A DNA stretch of 11,567 nucleotides from an uncultured Ruminococcus sp. (lineage in GTDB: Bacteria > Bacillota > Clostridia > Oscillospirales > CAG-272), in NCBI GenBank assembly GCA_902796505.1, contig CADBPA010000115.1:1-11567 (forward strand). The letters are read 5' to 3'. The position numbers and the translations under genes were made by a program. Of this stretch, positions 6,573 through 11,567 are shown piece by piece; positions within the stretch are counted from its first letter, which is position 1; the number at the start of each line of letters is the position of its first letter. The notes below the pieces were generated by a model, which was given only the letters and a program-made list of their open reading frames with translations, did no database searches and was not told the DNA's origin.

Positions 6573-7886
6573 ATGAACAACGAAAACAACGTCAAGAATC
6601 AAAACAGCGGTGAAACGATTGCGGCAAACAAACTCGCAAAGATCTACGAGAGGACCGGCATCCGAAAGCCCGTCCTGCGCGCGCTTCTGCTCCTCGGATT
6701 CTGCGCGGCGATCGTCCTCACGCTGATCTTTACCGTGATCGGGATCGTGAAGGTGGCGGCGCCGGTCGATCCCGCCGATTACGTGCGCGACGAGACCACC
6801 GTCTTCTACCGTCAGAATATGGACGAGGAGGACTTCGATCCCGAAGAGGAAACGGTTTTCCCGGTCGAATACGCCGACGAGTCCGGCGAGATCTCCTTCA
6901 CGGTCAACTACACCGAGGAGGAGTACGACCGTATCGGTGAAAACGAGATCTTCGACGGCTTCGTCTACGTAAACGAAGACGGCGCGGCGGTCGCCTTCAC
7001 CGCAGAGCCGACCGAAACCGATATCATCCGCGCCGCGCGCGACCTCTATGCCGACGAGGCGAAAGAGGGCGTGTTCTCGCAGGCGCTGACCTTCCTGATC
7101 CTCTCGGCGAGCATGGCGGTCATCGTCTTTTTCGGAAAGCATTTCAGCAGCTATGAGAAGATCTGGTTTCTCTCCATTATGCTTCTTGCGACGATCGTCT
7201 CGGTCCTCGTTCCCGAGGAGGCGTGCAACGGCGTCAGCGGCATCTGGATCATGCTTCTCTATCTGCTCGATACCTTCCTCAACATTCTCTGCGAGCTTCT
7301 GATCTCGAAGCAGTCGAAGTGGAATTTCATCGTTTCGGTCTTTGTGGAGATCACCGAGATCCTCATCTGCGTCGTCCTGATGTACCGCTTTGCGACGCTC
7401 GCCTCCACCCTCTTCTTCTGGCTTCCCTGCGACATCATTTCCTTCATCAACTGGCACAAGAAGCCCGACCGCGAGGAGGACGAACTCACCCGTGTGCGCA
7501 CGCTGAAAGGCTGGCAGGAGGTGCTGGTGCTGGTCGGGATCGTCGTCTGGACGCTCGGCATCGGCTATCTGCTCACCCGGATCGATCTGCAGACCGAGAT
7601 CTTCGGCGGCAACGAGGTGCTCGAAAACATCGTCTGCTATATGGACGCCTGCGCCACCGTGGTCGGCATCCTGAACGGCCTTGCGATCCTCTTCCGCTTC
7701 CGCGAACAATGGGTGTGCTGGTTTGTGGAAGCGATCCTCGAAGGCGCAATGAATATCATCGCCGGGCAGTGGGTGCTTCTGCCGCTCAAGATCGGCTATA
7801 TGACCAACTGCACCTACGGCTATATCCAGTGGACGAAATACATCAAAAAGCATCCCGAAGTGCTGGAAGAAAAGAGCATTCTGTAA
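6573..7886 (+). CDS. pnuC: PnuC-like nicotinamide riboside transporter with extra N-terminal domain
   Basis: The 437-residue membrane protein carries a PnuC-type core in its C-terminal part (about 195-427). This includes the conserved FFWLPCDIISFINWHKK (281-297), ENIVCYMDACATVVG (351-365), and the closing NCTYGYIQWTKYIKKH (412-427). PnuC proteins move nicotinamide riboside across the inner membrane by facilitated diffusion, with trapping by a kinase. The core shows about seven hydrophobic segments. In front of it there is an additional transmembrane helix (35-60), a highly acidic, Glu/Asp-rich loop of about 105 residues (62-166), and another helix (169-187). That extension is absent from usual PnuC proteins of about 230-250 residues. 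Its ATG follows AAAAGGA about 7 bases upstream, 48 bases after the ATPase gene, with no terminator or NAD+ riboswitch in the gap. It is probably the last gene of the operon. The substrate could differ from nicotinamide riboside. Confidence 0.75.
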   Translation: MNNENNVKNQNSGETIAANKLAKIYERTGIRKPVLRALLLLGFCAAIVLTLIFTVIGIVKVAAPVDPADYVRDETTVFYRQNMDEEDFDPEEETVFPVEYADESGEISFTVNYTEEEYDRIGENEIFDGFVYVNEDGAAVAFTAEPTETDIIRAARDLYADEAKEGVFSQALTFLILSASMAVIVFFGKHFSSYEKIWFLSIMLLATIVSVLVPEEACNGVSGIWIMLLYLLDTFLNILCELLISKQSKWNFIVSVFVEITEILICVVLMYRFATLASTLFFWLPCDIISFINWHKKPDREEDELTRVRTLKGWQEVLVLVGIVVWTLGIGYLLTRIDLQTEIFGGNEVLENIVCYMDACATVVGILNGLAILFRFREQWVCWFVEAILEGAMNIIAGQWVLLPLKIGYMTNCTYGYIQWTKYIKKHPEVLEEKSIL

Positions 7887-7959
7887 TTCCCGAAAACTGC
7901 AATCAAGAATATTCCGTATTTCCGGCAAAAAGCCGCAAAAAGAGGATTCTGTCCCTACG

Positions 7960-8002
7960 AAAAAACATATCAAAAGAGCCGGCGCCCTGAGGTGCCGGCT
8001 CT
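7960..8002 (-). terminator. Terminator of the arsR-HMA-ATPase operon (minus strand)
   Basis: GAGCCGGCGCC (7976-7986) pairs with GGTGCCGGCTC (7991-8001) around a CTGA loop; one pair is a wobble in the plus-strand RNA and an A-C mismatch in the minus-strand RNA. An extra A-T pair brings the stem to 12. Read on the minus strand, the stem is followed by TTTTGATATGTTTTTT, so it works for leftward transcription. On the plus strand there is no T-run, so termination of the pnuC-like gene here is uncertain. It lies about 360 bases beyond the ATPase stop, so the whole repeat array at 8023-8361 is transcribed as 3' untranslated RNA. A 12-base palindrome AAATGATCATTT (8017-8028) lies between the array and the terminator. 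Confidence 0.75.
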
Positions 8003-8022
8003 CGGTGATTCCGGGGAAATGA

Positions 8023-8361
8023 TCATTTTGTTTTCTTTGCGCGCATAGCGCGCATAGGCATAGCGCGCATGTGCATGGCGTTGAGCGCAGCGATCGGCGC
8101 GGCTTACGCGGCTTTCTTCTTCGCGCGCACGGCGCGCGTGTGCATGTGCATGGCGCGCATGGCGTTGAGCACGGCGATTGGCGCGGCTTACCCGGCTTTC
8201 TTCTTCTTCGCGCGCAAGGCGCGCATGTGCATAGCGCGCGTGTGCATGGCGTTGAGCACCGCGATCGGCGCGGCTTACGCGGCTTTCTTCTTCTTCGCGC
8301 GCATAGCGCGCATAGGCATAGCGCGCATGTGCATGGCGTCGAGCGCCGCGATCGGCGCGGC
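8023..8361 (-). repeat. Four-unit tandem array copied from the 3' end of the ATPase gene
   Basis: Immediately after the ATPase stop codon come four head-to-tail units at 8275-8361 (87 bp), 8188-8274 (87 bp), 8104-8187 (84 bp) and 8023-8103 (81 bp). Read in the ATPase frame, each begins AAPIA(V/A)L(N/D)AM, continues with Arg/Ala/Met/His words and a Lys run, and ends in a stop codon: TAA, TAA, TAA, then TGA. The gene's own last codons (8362-8412) read IAVLNAMRAMRIKKAG then TAA, so each unit is a variant copy of the gene end including its stop. The units are expanded by extra GCGCGCATG words and by slippage of a TTC run (plus-strand view). They differ by several substitutions, so the array is not a recent assembly collapse. 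With the terminator, it fills the 475-bp gap after the pnuC-like gene; I see no other gene there. Confidence 0.9.
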
Positions 8362-10239
8362 TTACCCGGCTTTCTTTATACGCATCGCGCGCATGGCGTT
8401 GAGCACCGCGATCACCGCGACGCCGACGTCCGCAAACACGGCAAGCCACATATTGGCGATCCCGAGCGCGCCGAGGATCAGCACGCCGATCTTGACGGCG
8501 AGGGCGAACACGATATTCTCTTTGGCGATGCGGAGGGTTTTGCGCGCCACACGGATCGCTTCGGGGAGTTTGTCGAGCCGATCGGACATAATGACGATAT
8601 CCGCCGCTTCGATCGCGCTGTCCGAGCCGATCGCGCCCATCGCCACGCCGACGTCGGCACGGGCAAGCGAGGGGGCATCGTTGATGCCGTCTCCGACGTA
8701 GACCGTCTTGCCGTTGCCCTCGGCGATCAGCCGCTCGAGGCGTTCGTATTTCTCATTCGGGAGGAGTTCGGCTTCGGCGGCGTCAAGGCCGACGGCTTTT
8801 TTCACGCGCTCGACGTTCTCCTTGCGGTCGCCCGAAAGGATGACCGTTTTTTCGGCTCCGAGCTGCCGCAGCTGCGCGATCGCGGCTTTCGCCTCCGGCT
8901 TGATCTCGTCCGAGACGGCGATGCAGCCGAGGTATTCCGAGCCGTCCGCCAGATAGACGATCCCGGCGTCCGCGGTATGCTCGCCGCGGATCTGTGCGCC
9001 GATCTGCCGCATCAGGGCGCGGTTGCCGACGGCGATCTGCCTGCCCGCGACGGTGGCGATGCTTCCCTTTCCGGGGACTTCGCGGCTCTCGTCCGGTCGG
9101 GCGACCTCGCCCGCCGCCTGCTTGATACAGAGGGCGATCGGGTGCAGCGAAACGTATTCGGCGGACGCGGCGAGCGCGAGCAATTCTTTCTCGTCCATCC
9201 CGACGGGATAGACCCCGGAGACGGCGAACCTGCCGGTCGTCAGCGTGCCGGTTTTGTCAAAGGCAAAGGTCTTGGCGTGGGCGATCGCCGAGAAGGTGTT
9301 GCCGCCCTTATAGAGGATGCCGCGCGAGGCGGCGCAGCCGATCCCGCCGAAGAAGGCGAGCGGCACCGAGATGACCAGCGCGCAGGGGCAGGAAACGACG
9401 AGGAAGACCAGCGCGCGGTAGATCGCCTCCGACCATTCGGTCCAGCCGAAGATCGGCGGAAGGATCGCAACGAGAAGCGCGCCGACGACGACCGAGGGGG
9501 TATATACGCGCGAAAATTTGGTGATGAAATTCTCTTCTTTCGACTTGCGCTCGTTCGCGTTCTCGACGAGTTCGAGGATGCGCGCGGCGGCGGATTCGTC
9601 CGCCGGGCGAAGCGTTTTGCAGGTCAGCACGCCGGAGAGAACGACCGCGCCGGAGTCGAGCGGATCGCCGGGGCGCACCGCGCGGGGGACAGACTCGCCG
9701 GTCAGGGCGGAGGTGTCGAGATCGGCGTTTCCCGAAAGGATCACGCAGTCGATCGGCACGCGCTCGCCCGAACGGATGAGGATGCTTTCCCCGACCTCGA
9801 CCTCTTCGGCGTCCACGCGCTCTTCCCTGCCGCCCCGGAGGACGGTCGCCTCGTCCGGGCGGATATCCATCAGCGATTTGATCGCTCCGCGCGAACGGCG
9901 GACGGCGCGATGCTCGAAGTATTCGCCGACGAGATAGAAGATCATGACCGCCGCCGCCTCGGTGTACTCGCCGAGGACGATCGCACCGATCGAGGCGATC
10001 GACATTAAGAAGGTCTCGTCGAGCAGTTCTCCGTGAAAGATGCCTTTGATCGCCTCGACCAGCACCGGAAGCCCGGCGATCACGAGCGCGATCAGGCAAA
10101 GGATCCTCGATAGGACGGTCAGTTCGCATTTTTCGAGAATGAATCCCGGCAGGAAGAAGAGCAGTCCGAGCGCGATGCGAACCGGCTCTTTCTTCAAAAA
10201 TGCAAATATTTTTTTACATTTCTTCTTGAATTTGTTCAT
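8362..10239 (-). CDS. Heavy-metal-exporting P1B-type ATPase (Zn/Cd/Pb type), HMA-less
   Basis: The 625-residue inner-membrane pump couples ATP hydrolysis to metal efflux. Motifs in order are TGESVP (180-185, actuator domain), the metal-site CPCALVIS (284-291), DKTGT with phosphorylated Asp328 (328-332), the SLHP motif (364-367), GDGINDAP (516-523), and a last membrane helix with ADVG (603-606). CPCALVIS together with Lys583 and Asp604 is the Zn/Cd/Pb signature of ZntA/CadA, whereas copper pumps usually have CPCALGLA. The usual N-terminal HMA domain is absent; the start is a short basic segment (MNKFKKKCKK) leading into the first helix. The ATG overlaps the HMA gene stop in an ATGA junction and has no clear Shine-Dalgarno, so translation is probably coupled. 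The C terminus (KKAG) is normal for the family, and the tandem array at 8023-8361 starts right after its TAA. Confidence 0.93.
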   Translation of the reverse strand: MNKFKKKCKKIFAFLKKEPVRIALGLLFFLPGFILEKCELTVLSRILCLIALVIAGLPVLVEAIKGIFHGELLDETFLMSIASIGAIVLGEYTEAAAVMIFYLVGEYFEHRAVRRSRGAIKSLMDIRPDEATVLRGGREERVDAEEVEVGESILIRSGERVPIDCVILSGNADLDTSALTGESVPRAVRPGDPLDSGAVVLSGVLTCKTLRPADESAAARILELVENANERKSKEENFITKFSRVYTPSVVVGALLVAILPPIFGWTEWSEAIYRALVFLVVSCPCALVISVPLAFFGGIGCAASRGILYKGGNTFSAIAHAKTFAFDKTGTLTTGRFAVSGVYPVGMDEKELLALAASAEYVSLHPIALCIKQAAGEVARPDESREVPGKGSIATVAGRQIAVGNRALMRQIGAQIRGEHTADAGIVYLADGSEYLGCIAVSDEIKPEAKAAIAQLRQLGAEKTVILSGDRKENVERVKKAVGLDAAEAELLPNEKYERLERLIAEGNGKTVYVGDGINDAPSLARADVGVAMGAIGSDSAIEAADIVIMSDRLDKLPEAIRVARKTLRIAKENIVFALAVKIGVLILGALGIANMWLAVFADVGVAVIAVLNAMRAMRIKKAG

Positions 10240-10451
10240 TTTAAAATCTTGATTCCATCCTCAAAATCGTCCGCGATCTCTTGAAGTGCGACGAGAAGTT
10301 TCTCTTCGGGCAGTTCGCTCTCGACCGTCAGTTTCTCGGCGAGAAAGTTGATCTTCGCGCTGTCCACGCCGTCGAGTTTTTCCATTCTTGCGGCGAGCTT
10401 TGCCGCGCAGTTGGGGCAGTCCAGACCTGTGACGTTGAATTTGAATTTCAT
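10236..10451 (-). CDS. Stand-alone heavy-metal-associated (HMA) domain protein
   Basis: This 71-residue protein is a single ferredoxin-like HMA domain. It has GLDCPNCAAKLA (9-20), with the metal ligands Cys12 and Cys15, and a beta-alpha-beta-beta-alpha-beta pattern to the end. An Asp just before the CxxC is typical of Zn/Cd/Pb HMA domains. It is most likely the detached metal-binding domain of the ATPase encoded immediately downstream, passing metal to or regulating the pump in the cytoplasm. The ATG at 10449-10451 has AAAGGAG about 9 bases upstream. Its TGA overlaps the ATPase ATG, and it starts 35 bases after the arsR-type gene. Confidence 0.9.
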   Translation of the reverse strand: MKFKFNVTGLDCPNCAAKLAARMEKLDGVDSAKINFLAEKLTVESELPEEKLLVALQEIADDFEDGIKILK

Positions 10452-10486
10452 ATTGCGTTCTCCTTTATGGAAAAAGATTTACAAAG

Positions 10487-11209
10487 TTATTCACGGATGT
10501 GTTCGAGCGCCTTCTCGATGATGTCGCGCACGTGGTCGTCGGCAAGCGAATAAAAGACGTTCTTGCCGGAACGGCGGTAGGTGATCAGATCGCTGTCGCG
10601 CAGGATGCGCAACTGGTGCGAGACGGCGGATTTCGTCATACCGAGCAGGTCGGCAATGTCGCAGACGCAGAGCGGCTCGCCGTCGATGGCGAAGAGGATG
10701 CTGAGCCGGGTGCTGTCTCCGAAGATCTTGAAGAAATCCGAGAGATCGTAGAGCGTTTCAACGTCCGGCATCCCGGCGCGCCGCTTGGCGACCGCGCAGC
10801 CGTGTACTACGTCGTCGGTGCAGAAGGGCAGTTCCCCCTCGCCGCGCTTTTCACAACCGGCGCAGAGCCTCTCGGCGTAACGCGCACCGCCCATCCCCCG
10901 GTCTCCTCCGGCGGTCGGGGAGACGGATTTTTCGCTTTTCCCTGCGGGTATCCCTGCGCCGGCAGTCCCGGCGTCGTCTGCGATCTTCGCTCCGGTACGT
11001 TTCCCCACGCCGACTGCTCCGTCTGCGGTCTTCGCTCCGGTACGCTTCCCCGCGCCGACTGCTCCGTCTGCGGTCTTCGCTCCGGTACGCTTCCCCGCGC
11101 CGACTGCTCCGTCTGCGGTCTTCGGCTCGGCAAAAGCGTTTGCCCGGTCGGCTTGCGCCGTTTTGTCGAATCCCGCTCGCCGCACTTCGTCGGTTTTCTC
11201 GCTTGTCAT
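10487..11209 (-). CDS. ArsR/SmtB-family metal-responsive repressor with long repeat-bearing N-terminal tail
   Basis: The 240-residue protein ends in a standard ArsR/SmtB winged-helix domain (about 148-240). It has the metal-site ELCVCD-like segment PLCVCDIADLLG (179-190, Cys181 and Cys183), recognition helix TKSAVSHQLRILRDSDLI (192-209), wing YRRSGKNVFYSL (211-222), and a final helix with DDHVRDIIEKALEHI (224-238). Homologues are usually about 100-125 residues. Here about 110 extra residues precede the domain. Residues about 32-76 hold three near-identical 15-residue repeats (TADGAVGAGKRTGAK). A Cys/His cluster follows: Cys116-x2-Cys119, Cys130, His136 and Cys138. Its DDVVHGC part resembles the N-terminal metal-ligand segment of CadC-like clostridial repressors. 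The long form is probably real because the ATG at 11207-11209 has a strong GGAGGGGAG Shine-Dalgarno, while no internal start has one. It should repress its own operon and release on binding Zn, Cd or Pb. Confidence 0.88.
   Translation of the reverse strand: MTSEKTDEVRRAGFDKTAQADRANAFAEPKTADGAVGAGKRTGAKTADGAVGAGKRTGAKTADGAVGVGKRTGAKIADDAGTAGAGIPAGKSEKSVSPTAGGDRGMGGARYAERLCAGCEKRGEGELPFCTDDVVHGCAVAKRRAGMPDVETLYDLSDFFKIFGDSTRLSILFAIDGEPLCVCDIADLLGMTKSAVSHQLRILRDSDLITYRRSGKNVFYSLADDHVRDIIEKALEHIRE
10977..11130 (-). repeat. 45-bp in-frame tandem repeat within the arsR-family gene
   Basis: Copies lie at 10977-11021, 11022-11066 and 11067-11111, followed by a 19-base partial copy at 11112-11130. 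The two central copies are identical, and the 10977 copy differs at three positions. A 45-bp period preserves the frame and gives a 15-residue Ala/Gly/Lys/Arg/Thr-rich repeat in the repressor. The antisense frame would give Cys-rich DCSVCGLRSG repeats, but nothing supports its expression. Confidence 0.9.
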
Positions 11210-11242
11210 CTTCTCTCCCCTCCGTTCTGTTTTTCTCTAACA

Positions 11243-11267
11243 GTTGAATGATTGTTCAACCGTTCAA
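11243..11267 (-). promoter_or_regulatory. ArsR/SmtB-type operator for the metal-efflux operon
   Basis: On the minus strand GTTGAACAATCATTCAAC (11260-11243) is an inverted repeat with perfect six-base arms. It contains TGAA-N6-TTCA, the established core of CzrA/SmtB/CadC operators. An additional half site TTGAAC (11267-11262) lies just upstream and overlaps the expected start point, so a second dimer may contact it. The site sits directly downstream of the -10 box, where a bound repressor would block initiation. Confidence 0.85.
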
Positions 11268-11271
11268 TATC

Positions 11272-11300
11272 ATTATACTCATTCCTCTGTGCAATGTCAA
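11272..11300 (-). promoter_or_regulatory. Consensus sigma-A promoter for the arsR-HMA-ATPase operon
   Basis: On the minus strand TTGACA (11300-11295) and TATAAT (11277-11272) are perfect consensus boxes separated by 17 bases. The start point should be near 11265, about 56 bases before the repressor ATG. Such a strong promoter next to an operator suits a gene set held off by its repressor and strongly induced by metal. Confidence 0.88.
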
Positions 11301-11433
11301 GCCTTTTTTGCAATTTTTCTTTGATTCTTTCGGACTTTTTTCTTCCTTTGATCGAACGTCTCTTTTGCCGGGGATTTCGCTCTGTATTCGTTTGAAAAAA
11401 ACAAAATTCCGCGAACAAAATTTCAAAAAAGCA

Positions 11434-11462
11434 TTGACAAATCCACCGCGTTGTGATATAAT
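11434..11462 (+). promoter_or_regulatory. Consensus sigma-A promoter for tRNA-Pro
   Basis: TTGACA (11434-11439) and TATAAT (11457-11462), with a 17-base spacer, point toward the tRNA at 11528. The leader of about 60 bases contains a small hairpin, AAGCAA (11480-11485) with TTGCTT (11493-11498), followed by GTATTTT; it is too weak for me to call a terminator. The rest of the 318-bp gene-free stretch at 11210-11527, mainly 11301-11433, is pyrimidine-rich then A-rich DNA between the two divergent promoters, and I see no gene in it. Confidence 0.85.
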
Positions 11463-11527
11463 AATCCATGCTGTGAAAAAAGCAATGTGATGTTGCTTGT
11501 ATTTTCATAAAACTCTATATTCAATTT

Positions 11528-11567
11528 CGGGGTGTGGCTCAGTTTGGTAGAGCGCTTGGTTCGGGAC
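11528..11567 (+). tRNA. tRNA-Pro, anticodon CGG (5' part, cut by window end)
   Basis: The first 40 bases of a tRNA are present. The parts are acceptor strand CGGGGTG (11528-11534), TG, D stem GCTC/GAGC (11537-11540 with 11550-11553) around AGTTTGGTA, then the anticodon stem CTTGG (11555-11559) and loop TTCGGGA. Bases 62-64 of that line (11562-11564) give anticodon CGG, which reads proline codon CCG. The C at the first position and the CTTGGTTnGGGAC pattern are typical of bacterial tRNA-Pro. The 3' half lies outside the window. Confidence 0.9.

Noticed and set aside
6534..7973. Long minus-strand open frame (479 codons) opposite the PnuC-like gene
   Set aside because: The Asp/His/Arg-rich low-complexity translation is typical of antisense shadows, while the plus frame gives recognisable transporter motifs.
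8023..8361. CRISPR array
   Set aside because: The units are contiguous with no unique spacers, are about 84-87 bp long, and derive from the adjacent coding end; no cas gene is present.
8069..8701. Plus-strand open frame across the array encoding a repeated hydrophobic Ala/Phe-rich peptide (29-residue period)
   Set aside because: It is antisense to the ATPase gene and its array, has no Shine-Dalgarno or promoter, and its regularity is fully explained by the DNA repeat.
10499..11251. Plus-strand open frame with DCSVCGLRSG repeats that look like metal-binding CxxC units
   Set aside because: It is exactly antisense to the well-supported ArsR-family gene, starts within that gene's 3' end without a ribosome site, and its repeats come from the 45-bp repeat in the real gene.
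11480..11498. Terminator between the promoter at 11434 and tRNA-Pro
   Set aside because: The hairpin has only six pairs with a seven-base loop and an interrupted T-run; it would also block the tRNA it precedes.

Overview
The window looks like a chromosomal segment of an uncultured, GC-rich member of the Clostridia (Firmicutes). The protein families support this: PocR-domain AraC regulator, YhaO/YhaN-type nuclease pair, NahK-type sugar kinase, and a Zn/Cd ATPase with a split metal-binding domain. So do the near-perfect TTGACA-17-TATAAT promoters in AT-rich gaps between GC-rich genes. The high GC at third codon positions leaves long antisense and out-of-frame open frames over most genes; I treated these as shadows. 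There is no transposase, phage gene or CRISPR array.

Layout, left to right. Positions 1-236 hold a direct repeat, a strong terminator and a second short repeat. Positions 237-2159 (minus) are an amino-sugar operon, an N-acetylhexosamine 1-kinase (nahK) followed by glucosamine-6-phosphate deaminase (nagB). Positions 2160-2401 are a divergent control region with two interlocked consensus promoters and a leader that can fold. Positions 2402-7886 (plus) appear to be one transcription unit: PocR/AraC regulator, SbcD/YhaO-like metallophosphoesterase, SbcC/YhaN-like ATPase with a membrane hairpin in its coiled coil, and a PnuC-like transporter with an extra acidic extracytoplasmic domain. Positions 7887-8361 hold a minus-strand terminator and a tandem array made from the 3' end of the next gene. 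Positions 8362-11209 (minus) are a metal-resistance operon: ArsR-family repressor with a long repeat-bearing N-terminal tail, a stand-alone HMA metallochaperone-like protein, and a Zn/Cd/Pb-type P1B ATPase. Positions 11210-11567 hold the arsR promoter and operator, then a consensus promoter for a tRNA-Pro(CGG) cut by the window end.

How the parts work together. The regulator probably senses a small ligand and controls the divergent nahK-nagB genes, feeding amino sugars into glycolysis; this is inferred from position only. The ArsR protein should repress its own operon through the TGAA-N6-TTCA operator just downstream of its -10 box, and release it when zinc, cadmium or lead rises; the ATPase then exports the metal.

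The most unusual signals are: (1) the four-unit array behind the ATPase gene, in which every unit repeats the gene's last codons including the stop codon, in register; (2) the 45-bp repeat and Cys/His cluster in the ArsR protein's extra N-terminal tail; (3) the membrane-anchored SbcC-like ATPase co-transcribed with an enlarged PnuC-like transporter; and (4) the foldable nahK leader.
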